A stretch of 64,000 nt of DNA from NCBI RefSeq assembly GCF_000002235.5, contig NW_022145547.1, positions 988,001 through 1,052,000 on the forward strand, given 5' to 3'. Each line of letters begins with the position of its first letter. Position 1 is the first letter of the stretch. This DNA is from Strongylocentrotus purpuratus (lineage: Eukaryota > Echinodermata > Echinoidea > Camarodonta > Strongylocentrotidae). The position numbers and the translations under genes were made by a program. The notes under the pieces are model-generated. The model made no database searches, was not told the origin of the DNA, and saw only the letters and a list, made by a program, of their open reading frames with translations. Shown piece by piece: positions 52,981 through 59,238 of this stretch.

Positions 52981-55900
52981 AGCTGGCCTACAAAGTAAAA
53001 GGAAAGCCATACGACAGATCATTCCAGCCAGGAGATTCATTTACGATTGAAAAGGTAGCGGGAGCCTCTTTGAGCTTTGAACTTGATGATCTGGAGCCAG
53101 CTACACTCTATGAGGTCTACGTGGTAGCGTCCACTAGCAAAGGGGAGGGAGAGTCTAGTCAGCATGTTGAAGAATTTACGGAACCTCCTGCAGGTATTGG
53201 AAGAAATATGTATAAATTTGGAAATTGTTAAAAAAGAACCCCCCCCCAAAAAAAAAGGGGGGGGGGGAGAAGAATAAATAAATACATATTTGATGAAATA
53301 AATAAGTGAATAAAATAAAGATAATTTAATAGGGGTTATAATATTGTGAGAGGGTAGTGTCAAATTTGCAGTAAAGACTACATACGATTACAAATTAACA
53401 TGATAATAAAATAACAAGGGGAATATGATTCTCCATCCATCTTGACAATAAAGATGACGACAATAGGACAAACCCGTTAAACTAAAATTGTTTTGCATGC
53501 ATGTTAACATTAGTTTTATTGGTGTTCAACGCTGACTAAAGGCCCCCATGTTTAACCATTGACACCTCCTATAGCTTTATAAAAAAAAACACTGCTTACA
53601 CTATTCATTATAAATCAAGATGACAGGGTTCGAATTACATCAGGGACAATAAGCCCAGGTCCCACGTGGTAAATATGAGGACTTTAGTGCAACCGTCCTC
53701 TACTTTTCTTTTCGAATAAGAAACAAGAGAATACCATCACCATCCAGCTTTTATTTCTACCAGACTACAGGTTTATAACCGACGTGTACAGCAGCGGAAA
53801 ACTGATACTTAGAATTAATTACTAGTCTCTGAGGATATTTCTAATTTCAATATTGGATAAAGGTAATTGCTCAATGAGGTTTAAGTTTGATGTTGACATC
53901 TCTTTTTTGTAATGTGCCATAGCTGACGAGCTTCCAAAGCCCAACCCACCAGTGATAGTATCTTCCCCTGACGGTTCGCCTACCATTCAGTTTAGTGATG
54001 TGCTTGAATCTCCATATATAACGTAAGTATTCTTGCTAGCCGTGTCTGGCGTTCGCCAGCTACATATTCCAAACGATGTTTGTCGACCTTAAATTATATA
54101 AATCTTTGTATCTTGTTTATGTGTATATATATATATATATAGACCAGAGCTTATAAACAGTAATATAAAACCTCTCATAACTTTATTAATGAACAAGCTT
54201 TTGTTATATTAATTCTTGAAAGCATTAATTTATTAATTGTGAAGGCTACTTTACTTCAAGAAGTAATATGATTTTAAAGAAAGTCTGCTAGTCATGTAAT
54301 GATGTATACAAGCTGTGGCATCAACATTATTTACACAAGGGCTGACAAGGGCCTACATAAATTTAGGTTTTCCTCGTCCTTGCTTTAGAATAAAATGATG
54401 ATTATTAAAATTAAGGATAGTGATAGAGGGTATAATCATGACAAATATCTCTTTAAACTCTCAGGCACATACTTGTTGCTGTTGAAGAGAGACATCCGTT
54501 AGCAAGGCGCCGACGTCAACAGGCAGCGTATGGATCCTATGCCGAGAATCCCTCCTCATACATAGCAGCTAACATCAGCAAAGATGATCTTCCGATAGAG
54601 CTAACTATAGGGGATAACGAGACTTATGGACATTACCACAATGCACCCCTCAAAGACAAAGCGATATATGATATTCGAACAGGTGTTGAGAGCAATGTTG
54701 GAGGAAAGGTAAGATATTAACGGTGGATATGTATGTCCAAAGGGACTGACGGTCTGCCTACACGATGTAAGAGCCTACGGTTTCGTGGCATAATTATATT
54801 GTGGAAGTAATATTTAGGTGCAAATATCGGTTATAAGGGACAATAATGAGTGGCTTAAGAATAAGTGTTTTCGTCGGGTGTATCTGAAATTGTTATCATT
54901 GTCTAATATAGCTCCTTTTAGATACAAGCCCTATCAGAAAAACGCAACGTGTGGTATTATTTAGAGGACAGTTCCGTGGGGGAAAAACACAATAACACAT
55001 TATGGATCAAAGAATTCAAGTGTTATGGGTTAGCCTTTTAGAGAATTTCAGTATTTTGTAATGATTCGTGCTACACAACTTGATGGACCATTACAGATAG
55101 GCCTATACCATTTTTAAAAACTTAACCGCCGTTATGAACTCCGAAGAAAGTGGTCTAACTACTTCAGTACTTGGTACCTGTTATTACCCAAAGTCACTTG
55201 GAAGTGCAGGATATGGCCATTGTATGTATATCGCAGAGGCATTAACACATGTTATGCGCTTCCCTAGTATAGAAAAGGTTCGACTAAACTTCATTAAAAC
55301 TGCTACTGGATAAATACATCAACATTTCATTTCAGTAAAAATGTTTTTCATATTCCTTGTTTACCTTTTATTTAGAAATCCACTCTGTTCGGAGATCCGT
55401 CTGAAGTACAAACAGGTAGGATGGCCTATTTTACGAGAGTCTTGCACTTGAAATCGCTTTTGCGTTTGAATGGAAATTGTCCCGATTGTCCTACGTTTAA
55501 AGAGACATGGTACATTCCCATTGCTTGTACTTGTAACTTCTTTTGAGATCAAACCAACCTCTTCAATATGTTCAATATCAATGCGGCTTAACTTACTACG
55601 AATATGTAAGCAATCATTGTTAATTAGTACCAAAACAAATGGTTCTCTACGATCGGGAATCAAAGTGGTAAATGCAGTCAAAATTTATTGAGCAGATTTC
55701 TCGAAGTTAATGACTTTTGCCCAAGATTCCTGATTTTGCATCAATTTTGCATGCAAGGTCTGACTAAGTTATGAATATCAATACTTATATACCTATACTA
55801 GGTTTTAAATGCGAAAGTTTCTTTTTTGCTCATCGCGTATGTTCCTTCAGACCCCCAAATTTCGCGCCCCAATATAAGATATAGTTTTTTCAGTTTCTCT

Positions 55901-58245
55901 CAAGGGTTCTCAAGGGGTTTAAAGTACACTTGTTTGCGAATTACCTCTTACAAGTACTAATATTTGCTAGGTTTTTTTTATCATTCAACACTTTGACTTT
56001 CTTCCCAGACCCCTCTGCCCTCTGATTCAGTGTCGTACACCTCTACTCCCCACTCATTGCACTTTGTGTGTGGGGGAACCCTCTCATTCATTGTAAACAA
56101 AAAATGTGTCCATATCTTCCCTCTCATCACTGATCTTCACTGGCTCCGCGTTAATAATCGTATCATAATATAACACCTTAACTCTCACTTACAAGTGTAT
56201 CACTAATCAGACCGCATCATACCGAGGTGATCTACTCCATTCGCACACATCCATGTATAATACATCATCAGCCAGTAGTGCAACACTCACCGTCCCTCGA
56301 ACCAGTAAACAGATAGATGATAGGTTTTTTCCCGTTATCATTGCCCCCTAAACCCCGAACTTACCACCTGTACTAAAAAATTGCCCTACTCTCACAGCTT
56401 TCAAGAGGTGTCTGGAATTACATCTGTTCTTATTCGTTTTAATATTCCTCTCTGTTTGTAATTAATGTAAGCTTCGTACGGTAATGTTCTCTCTTTTTGT
56501 TTGTTAGTCAGTATTTCTTTTTTTATGCGCTTTGTATCTAATGAAAAGGTGCTTTATAAAATGTAATCTTATAATATGTTAATATATACATGAGAATGAA
56601 GATGTCGCAATGCTGGATTCTAGACCACATTCTTAATGACCTTTGTTTACGCGTTCATGAGTCAGAACGCGACTCATTACTGCCATGGTTTTGACAATAT
56701 GGTGTCACTGTAAGATTTTAAACATGAACGGCAGATACTTTTTCCAAGTACATTGAGAGTTACCATTGCTGAACATCGAAATTGCAATTCCTGTTTGAGG
56801 TATGCTCACAATAATGGACAAATGTATTGAATTATCGAAATCGTTGCATATTTCGAATCTAAAAACAAAGGTTTTGGTTTCGGAAACATTGGATGTCCGC
56901 GTTAGTAGAACTATATCAACATTTACATGTATATATAGAGCATAATTTTGGTTAAGATTGTGGTTTTAGTGCTCCTTGATAATCGATATTATTACTAAAT
57001 TTTTATTACTATTATATTACTATTATTATTATCATTATTTTTATCATTTAATTTGATAATTTGTTCGTCTTGACCTCACTTTTCCATTCATTGAACAATA
57101 ATCGTACACACACAAACACACGAGCACACCCACACAAATGTCAATACGTGAATCGTGAATGTCTAGCTGTGATAGTAAGCTAACTACTGGGGCTGGTCTT
57201 TTCGCATGCCATTACAATCAATTATGATCATAATTATGCTGCTAGTACATGTGTATCTGATTTACTTATCATTTATATATATCAACTCTGATACTACCTC
57301 GGTATTTCTAATCTAGTATCTGATTTATTAAGTATTTATCTATTAACTCTGATGCTATCTTCGTGACTTTTAACTCCTGTCATTTCTTTTCACTACCATC
57401 CTTGTTCCCACACCATCCTCTTCACCTACTGTCTCTTCTCCATCAACATCAAATTCAGCTGGAGTTCCTTCAGGTTCCATAGCAACTGTCGTAGGAAGCG
57501 CTGTTGGTGCTATTTTTGTGATTGTTATCGTTATAATTCTCATCATCATCTTTTACAAGCGAAGAAGGTTAGAGAGATACCTTTTTCTTAACCTGCCCCT
57601 CGCATCAGTCCATCCGCATCGTACTGCTCCATACAAGATGCTAAAACCGTATGGTCATGAAACAACAAGATGAATTATGATTGTATTTTTGAGTGGATCT
57701 GTATAGTAATTTAATTTCTTTAAAAAAAAAGAAGAAGATTTTCAATGTAAATATTATAAAGCATAACGCTTTCTTAATACCATGGCATCCAGTTGAAGGA
57801 CGTATGTAAATAATAAGTCTTTTAAAGGTACCATACCGATTCCCACATGCCAATTGTCATGTTTACATGTTTATGTATACCTATTTATTGGGACATAATT
57901 ATTGTTTTGATTATGTATTTCCTTAATGCGATTTATATCTTTGTTTTCATATTAACTTACAGCGATAAATCAGCCACTACTAAGTCTAAAGGAAAAGAGT
58001 CCGATTCGTCTCCGCAGTATCAGAACCCTGTATTTGATCCGTCAAAGACAGACGTTCATACCTATCAAGACCTGCACACTGACAGCCACACCTACCAAGG
58101 TGTTAATACCGATGCGCAGAGCTACCAGAATCTTGCTGACCCTCATACCTACCAAGATCTCAAGAAACCTGATCAAGAAGCTATATACGAAGATGTAACT
58201 GACGCCATGAACAGAGACTATGTCAACGTGCTGAAGAAGAATTGA
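21183..58245 (+). CDS. Gene B: kinase-less Tie-like receptor, long form (27 exons)
   Basis: Coding exons: 21183-21261, 25124-25438, 28038-28286, 28729-28860, 30073-30228, 35280-35417, 37230-37652, 39578-40009, 40419-40733, 41290-41357, 41756-41987, 42375-42677, 43428-43709, 44674-44973, 45841-46134, 46536-46862, 47750-47887, 49158-49310, 50047-50297, 51003-51078, 51990-52093, 52983-53193, 53923-54022, 54465-54708, 55376-55415, 57459-57567 and 57963-58245. Together 5754 nt in frame (1917 aa). Order: signal peptide, Ig1-like, Ig2-like, three EGF, two stalk+Ig3 units, eleven FN3 units, transmembrane helix, tail with seven tyrosines. The N-terminal part is Tie-like; the long FN3 run resembles receptor tyrosine phosphatases, but no enzyme domain follows. 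Weak points are exon 13 (its natural acceptor would shift the frame) and exon 19 (a GC donor). A predictor might split it or label it Tie-like or RPTP-like. Confidence 0.82.
21800..22760. repeat. Satellite-like tandem repeat in gene B intron 1
   Basis: About eight to nine diverged units sharing GACGATTCGTTGTACCGTT, CTCGACTCTTAATCC and CGCGCGAAGCGCGGAAGC. Distances between GACGAT words are 74, 103, 117, 207 (probably two units), 95, 114 and 110 bases. The array in gene C (63655-63960) has only about three units. Gene A intron 1 has none. Confidence 0.85.
23050..23320 (+). repeat. Polypyrimidine (TTTCC-rich) tract
   Basis: About 270 bases almost entirely C and T on the + strand. Long Phe/Ser/Leu-rich or Lys/Arg/Glu-rich frames here are artefacts of the composition. 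Confidence 0.9.
23320..23700 (+). mobile_element. LINE reverse-transcriptase 3' fragment in gene B intron 1
   Basis: FHWLPKRRRIAINTL, then after a stop KALNGQAPNYL, then FLLKTHLFSESF are the usual order of motifs at the end of CR1/jockey-like LINE polymerases. It is broken by stops and frameshifts. Confidence 0.75.
24520..24600 (+). repeat. Retroelement 3'-tail-like segment in gene B intron 1
   Basis: Contains TATGCGCTTTATAAATATG followed by (TTA)n, a form often seen at LINE or SINE 3' ends in marine invertebrates. No coding part is attached. The surrounding intron (23700-25123) shows nothing else recognisable apart from a short stretch shared with gene A near 24180-24240. Confidence 0.4.
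25124..25438 (+). CDS. Gene B exon 2: Tie Ig1-like N-terminal domain
   Basis: 105 codons, phase 1-1, very close to gene A exon 2 in its first 45 residues and more diverged after that. Substitutions cluster in the stretch from IRTIDTTRLP to FEYEGTTRT, perhaps the exposed face. Confidence 0.82.
25566..26260. repeat. GACAATTACCCC-type minisatellite in gene B intron 2
   Basis: Degenerate repeats of GGACAATTACCCCC and variants (25566-25875), then opposite-strand versions GGGGGTAATTGTTC (about 26145-26245). Between them lies a segment beginning GGAATTCCACCCCGATAAC, related to 38025 and 38735. It is absent at the matching place in gene A. The same repeat occurs at 37890-38000 and in the spacers. 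Confidence 0.75.
26276..27014. mobile_element. 0.74-kb TGTTGGGTAAA TIR element in gene B intron 2
   Basis: The left end ACACTCTAAAAAATGTTGGG and the right end reversed ACACTGTAAAAAAAAGTTGG form terminal inverted repeats. The interior repeats TGGGTAAAA and TTTGCCCAACT. The flanks CTGATGT and CTGATGC look like a 6-7 bp target duplication. Gene A has the empty site near 7156-7170. No open frame. Contains a tRNA-like segment at 26538-26608. Confidence 0.82.
26538..26608 (-). repeat. tRNA-like SINE head inside the TIR element
   Basis: On the minus strand there is a box A (TGGTCGAGTGG) and a box B (GGTTCGAGTCC). The ends can pair over seven positions (GTGTCGT with GCGGCAC, allowing G-U). The T stem is poorly paired, so this is read as a tRNA-derived SINE fragment and not a working tRNA. 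Confidence 0.55.
27455..27735 (-). repeat. SINE-like repeat in gene B intron 2
   Basis: Counterpart of 7590-7870 in gene A at the same intron position, so it pre-dates the A/B duplication. Shares CCCCCGAGCAT, CCACCGGGTACCCATTTAT and CACGACACCTTCAATA. Confidence 0.6.
28038..28286 (+). CDS. Gene B exon 3: Ig2-like domain
   Basis: 83 codons, phase 1-1. GETVTIAVVTN, WRFNG and LNQTGVYKCF as in gene A, with one extra residue (FFPGK versus FAGK). Confidence 0.88.
28729..28860 (+). CDS. Gene B exon 4: EGF-like module 1
   Basis: 44 codons, phase 1-1, eight cysteines; nearly identical to gene A exon 4 (GECVCHPGF instead of GECVCPPGF). Confidence 0.93.
29385..30010. repeat. Gene-B-specific insertion in intron 4, unrecognised
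   Basis: Gene A reads directly from AATACTA to AAACTCTATG (near 9650-9665), whereas B has about 630 extra bases. I see no coding frame, terminal repeats or known family. The sequence is AT-rich, starting near GTCGTTTTAAAGGAGAAC. Confidence 0.5.
30073..30228 (+). CDS. Gene B exon 5: EGF-like module 2
   Basis: 52 codons, phase 1-1, identical in protein to gene A exon 5 as read here. Contains FCLPDPFGCTC and also lacks the first two EGF cysteines. Confidence 0.93.
30955..31078 (-). repeat. SINE-like fragment in gene B intron 5
   Basis: A (TAA)n run followed by GTGCTTATATAGCGCCTAAC and AAGCGCTCTACAATAATG. It is an insertion absent from gene A, where CTCTGCCATTCG runs on directly to TTTGTTATCTTTT. 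Confidence 0.6.
31476..34674. mobile_element. 3.2-kb CACTG-ended TIR element in gene B intron 5
   Basis: The left end CACTGGTTTTTTTAACATA and the reversed right end CACTGTTTTTTTTTTAACTA share about 30 bases, including a following ACCAAAT. The interior has no convincing open frame. A 14-base word GTAACGTCCGAAAC, or a near copy, occurs six times in both orientations. Gene A has the empty site near 11455-11475. The flanks CTACACGG and CCACACAC may be a decayed target duplication. The terminal CACTG and the scattered motif suggest a CACTA/EnSpm-like non-autonomous element, but the superfamily is not settled. Confidence 0.78.
35280..35417 (+). CDS. Gene B exon 6: EGF-like module 3
   Basis: 46 codons, phase 1-1, eight cysteines; ECNPGTYGANC to GWTGVNC. 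The following intron to 37229 carries about 700 bases absent from gene A (about 35470-36190) and the left copy of a local tandem duplication from about 36340. Confidence 0.92.
36340..37700 (+). repeat. Local tandem duplication, left copy (around Ig3 exon 7)
   Basis: The stretch with CTATTCTGAGGCGCACAAGG and GGCATTACCATCTCTGTTG up to just past the Ig3 exon recurs at 39130-40060. Duplication of this unit explains the two Ig3 exons of gene B. The left copy has extra AT-rich sequence near 36400-36840. Confidence 0.85.
37230..37652 (+). CDS. Gene B exon 7: Ser/Thr/Pro stalk plus Ig3-like domain (copy 1)
   Basis: 141 codons, phase 1-1. The first 45 residues are a mucin-like stalk (TTSASSGITSST and similar). 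The rest has LVCIVTGSPPPTSENISV and NFTCLLRR, an Ig domain that resembles the third Ig of Tie receptors in sequence and place. Confidence 0.9.
37885..38130. repeat. ACCCCC minisatellite and AAGTCCACCCTGATAA repeat
   Basis: Degenerate ATTACCCCC units, then GGGAAAGTCCACCCTGATAA with TAAGTTGGTTTTA. The latter word recurs at 38738-38772 and, diverged, at 25872-25915. This marks a dispersed repeat. Confidence 0.6.
38785..39120 (-). mobile_element. LINE reverse-transcriptase fragment in gene B intron 7
   Basis: The minus strand reads HWLPVSQRIQYKVIILTF, then KALHQLCPSYISELV, then a TPYIPTR segment, the usual C-terminal RT order. It is only a fragment and lies between the two Ig3 duplication copies. 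Confidence 0.75.
39130..40060 (+). repeat. Local tandem duplication, right copy (around Ig3 exon 8)
   Basis: Counterpart of 36340-37700, including matching intron sequence before the exon (ATTACACTTTACG, GGCATTACCATCTCTGTTG). Shorter than the left copy. Confidence 0.85.
39578..40009 (+). CDS. Gene B exon 8: stalk plus Ig3-like domain (copy 2)
   Basis: 144 codons, phase 1-1. Very close to exon 7 in the Ig part (CVVTGSPPPTSENISV, NFTCLLRR). The Thr-rich stalk is more diverged and three residues longer. Confidence 0.9.
40220..40330 (+). repeat. Dispersed repeat with CAGCTCTCAATTAACATA
   Basis: TATCTCATCAACTCAGCTCTCAATTAAC with AAGAAAAAGAGG. The same family lies near 490-600, 17975-18080 and 58740-58830 on the + strand, and at 50560-50750 on the minus strand. 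Confidence 0.7.
40419..40733 (+). CDS. Gene B exon 9: FN3 unit 1
   Basis: 105 codons, phase 1-1. SVTIRWTHWNE, GDGPVIGYRVY and VYDFRVTAS show an FN3 fold. The GDGPVIGYRVY form resembles the first FN3 of Tie receptors. Confidence 0.9.
41290..41357 (+). CDS. Gene B exon 10: FN3 unit 2, first part
   Basis: Enters in phase 1 and leaves in phase 0. APSQAPVLSVRNRGQTFITL then DWE: strands A and B of an FN3, interrupted after the conserved Trp. Confidence 0.85.
41756..41987 (+). CDS. Gene B exon 11: FN3 unit 2, second part
   Basis: Phase 0 in, phase 1 out. CSALSGLEINVSTYG and ADCTTYSINAAFRNKDELG complete the FN3 begun in exon 10. Confidence 0.87.
42375..42677 (+). CDS. Gene B exon 12: FN3 unit 3
   Basis: 101 codons, phase 1-1. 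QIEVSWETSS and YSQYKIIVTAVNGAG. Counterpart of gene A exon 7; its downstream intron matches A for about 160 bases. Confidence 0.9.
43428..43709 (+). CDS. Gene B exon 13: FN3 unit 4 (5' part disturbed)
   Basis: RIGFTWQPLNC and CTMYELNINAVN are FN3-like. The best-looking acceptor is TTTAG at 43382-43386 and would begin APSNITKL-like, but from there the phase-1 frame hits a stop after about 21 codons (PLHQE-stop). An internal CCAG at 43424-43427 restores frame and gives 94 codons, phase 1-1, at the cost of the first strand. Either that acceptor is used, or the exon is skipped, or this allele or assembly carries an indel. Confidence 0.6.
44674..44973 (+). CDS. Gene B exon 14: FN3 unit 5
   Basis: 100 codons, phase 1-1. 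LRVVWSVPSQC and YATYSISIIAVVRKA. A fossil of its second half survives in gene A at 13785-13965. Confidence 0.88.
45841..46134 (+). CDS. Gene B exon 15: FN3 unit 6
   Basis: 98 codons, phase 1-1. LRFVWEEPSC and LDACTEFRFRIRVVT. Counterpart of gene A exon 8, with the same weak GTTTG donor. A second, broken copy lies at 56009-56095. Confidence 0.88.
46536..46862 (+). CDS. Gene B exon 16: FN3 unit 7
   Basis: 109 codons, phase 1-1. LTVSWQPPSTPPC, then YEIKYYV, then SEYMVFVRGKTSSGYG: a complete FN3. The intron after it starts with a (TG)n tract (about 46901-46931). Confidence 0.92.
47301..47347 (+). repeat. 11-base tandem repeat GCGAAAAGCCC
   Basis: About four near-perfect direct copies in intron 16, next to several G runs. 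Small and local. Confidence 0.9.
47750..47887 (+). CDS. Gene B exon 17: FN3 unit 8, first part
   Basis: 46 codons, phase 1-1. SIVFTWEKPECGYRNGPISS then YEVML: strands A to C of an FN3. Donor GTAACC. Confidence 0.87.
48885..49115 (+). mobile_element. tRNA-derived SINE in gene B intron 17
   Basis: Pol III-type boxes are readable: TAGTCTAATGA (box A-like) and GGGGTTCAAATC (box B-like). A shared body follows with CTTTAGCAAGACGTTGC, AAATGAATACCTGAT and CATGAGCGTCAAAAG. The same body is at 51530-51780 in reverse. Confidence 0.7.
49158..49310 (+). CDS. Gene B exon 18: FN3 unit 8, second part
   Basis: 51 codons, phase 1-1. FGLIPYSNYSIRIRAWNYE is the E-F-strand part of the FN3 begun in exon 17. Donor GTAGGT. 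Confidence 0.88.
50047..50297 (+). CDS. Gene B exon 19: FN3 unit 9, first part (GC donor)
   Basis: Enters in phase 1 and leaves in phase 0. ITVEWMSPNPPLGRIIG then YYILYWE, ending LQPDMNYSVQ. The donor is CAG-GCAAGC, a GC-AG intron. This joins YSVQ to VMAETIRGVG and gives a proper FN3 F-strand. A GT six bases further would insert Ala-Ser into that strand. Confidence 0.82.
50560..50750 (-). repeat. Inverted copy of the CAGCTCTCAATTAACATA repeat
   Basis: The reverse complement matches the spacer segment near 448-600, including AAAGCCCATCTGTACTAGTT and the GCTCTCAATTAACATAAG core. A G run lies at about 50697-50709. Confidence 0.75.
51003..51078 (+). CDS. Gene B exon 20: FN3 unit 9, second part
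   Basis: Phase 0 in, phase 1 out. VMAETIRGVGDPSPDPPVV completes the F-G region of the unit begun in exon 19. Confidence 0.83.
51530..51780 (-). mobile_element. tRNA-derived SINE in gene B intron 20
   Basis: Minus-strand order: box B-like GGGTTCAAGTCCCG, CCTTTGGCAAGACATTG, GTAAATGGGTACCTGATAG, AAGCGCCATGAGCGTCAAAA and a TATATAAATAA tail. Same family as 48885-49115. Confidence 0.75.
51990..52093 (+). CDS. Gene B exon 21: FN3 unit 10, first part
   Basis: Phase 1 in, phase 0 out. PSEPQALTVSSRSKSLLITW then KEPRYPRGKI: strands A to B-C of an FN3. The intron after it ends in a (CT)n tract (about 52917-52980). Confidence 0.87.
52160..52380 (+). repeat. Retroelement-tail-like segment in intron 21
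   Basis: TTGTGCTGTTGAGAAGGAAA, then AATAAATG and an (AATAC)n tail, typical of LINE 3' ends. No coding part is recognised. Confidence 0.4.
52983..53193 (+). CDS. Gene B exon 22: FN3 unit 10, second part
   Basis: Phase 0 in, phase 1 out. LDDLEPATLYEVYVVASTSK then GEGESS is a textbook FN3 E-F-G segment. Confidence 0.9.
53923..54022 (+). CDS. Gene B exon 23: membrane-proximal FN3-like unit 11, first part
   Basis: Phase 1 in, phase 2 out. KPNPPVIVSSPDGSPTIQFS with donor GTAAGT. The conserved Trp is replaced, as in the membrane-proximal units of receptor phosphatases. Confidence 0.82.
54465..54708 (+). CDS. Gene B exon 24: unit 11, second part with RRRR site
   Basis: Phase 2 in, phase 0 out. HILVAVEERHPLARRRRQQ, then SYIAANISKDDLPIELTIGD, then ETYGHYHNAPLKDKAIYDI. 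The GDN-TYG-YHNAPL pattern is characteristic of the extracellular juxtamembrane region of many receptor tyrosine phosphatases (family resemblance, not proof). RRRR (codons 54505-54516) fits a furin-type cleavage site. Gene A has no such exon. Confidence 0.87.
55376..55415 (+). CDS. Gene B exon 25: small juxtamembrane exon
   Basis: 40 bases, phase 0 in and phase 1 out. KSTLFGDPSEVQT closes the phase between exon 24 and the transmembrane exon, which supports it despite its size. Acceptor ATTTAG, donor GTAGGA. Confidence 0.7.
56009..56095 (+). pseudogene. Fossil FN3 exon in gene B intron 25
   Basis: Starts after a CCCAG acceptor and matches the opening of exons A8 and B15 (ACCCCTCTGCC, TCAGTGTCGTACACCTCTAC, CACTCATTGC), but a short insertion creates an in-frame TGA after five codons. 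The 200 bases before it match the intron upstream of A exon 8. A LINE fragment follows where the exon should continue. Confidence 0.85.
56095..56590 (+). mobile_element. LINE reverse-transcriptase 3' fragment in gene B intron 25
   Basis: LHWLRVNNRII near 56140 and AFKRCLELHLF near 56400, then ATGCGCTTTGTATCTAATG and a GTGCTTTATAAAATG ending. It interrupts the fossil exon, so it may be what killed it, or it came later. Confidence 0.7.
57459..57567 (+). CDS. Gene B exon 26: transmembrane segment
   Basis: Phase 1 in, phase 2 out. VGAIFVIVIVIILIIIFY then KRR. The upstream 450 bases match those before A exon 9, including the pyrimidine-rich ATCCTCTTCACCTACTGTC. Confidence 0.92.
57963..58245 (+). 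CDS. Gene B exon 27: tyrosine-motif cytoplasmic tail and stop
   Basis: 94 residues and TGA at 58243. Motifs at 1843 (YQNP), 1858 (YQDL), 1868 (YQGV), 1878 (YQNL), 1887 (YQDL), 1899 (YEDV) and 1910 (YVNV, absent from A). Three of these are pYxN, suited to Grb2-type SH2 domains. An AATAAA is at 58257-58262. Confidence 0.92.
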
Positions 58246-59238
58246 TACACGAGATGAATAAAGTCCATCAAAATGAAATGAAAAAAAGTTTTATAATTTT
58301 AAGGAGAAATATATTACAAATATATGTGTATGTCTCTATAATTTCGTGAAGATGAAACCATGCTTTATCACTTATCGTGAAATATCAAATTTAATCTTAA
58401 TAACTGAAAGAAAAACTGTGCTGATGGACTGTGGCGTCTCCTCTTAAGTATCCAAATGGAATACCATGACGAAAAGCTGTCAAAAAGTATCATGGCTTCG
58501 TTTTCATTCACCATCTCTACTCGCCTTACTCCCAAATCTGTTAATATCGGGGATCAGTTGGAATACAACCTTTTAAAATAATAATGATTCGCACAGGTCT
58601 GACGAATTTGGGTAAAAATAGTTGCACACCTTGGGTACCACCCTACATGAAAGTAAAGGTATGCGATTAGTTTCTTTAAAGCCTATCTACTCTAGTTTGG
58701 CCAGGAGGGATTAGACCTCCCTGTATGGTCACTGACAGGTGATTATCTCATTTAAAATATGAAAAAGGGTACCGTGGGGCACCAATGGTCACCACTTAGG
58801 CATTCTATTGATTACTTGTGTTAATGCCTGTCGTTGCTGGTGGAAAGCATTATTACAGCATCGATGAACAATAAAGAATAAATTATCAATTATTATTATT
58901 ATAGTTGTTATTATCAACATTAATATTATTATCATTATTATAATTATCATAAACATTATTATTATTGTTATCGTTATCATTATTACTATGAATTTTATTA
59001 TTACTACTTCCACTTCTACTACTTCTACGAAGCAGTGGAATTCAAGTTGATTAATAGTTCAAAGATAATGTGTTAGGATGTTAACGATGAAATATGAAAT
59101 ATAAGATGTGAATACAGATATAGACTAGGCCTATGCACAATAAAGTACACGTGAAATGTGCTAAGCATTATTTCCACATTTGTGGATATTATAAATAAAT
59201 TATCAGTTATTATTAATATAATTACTAGTACTACTACT

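Noticed and set aside
55361..55681. 106-codon minus-strand open frame
   Set aside because: Overlaps B exon 25 on the other strand, no recognisable domain, and no counterpart in gene A.
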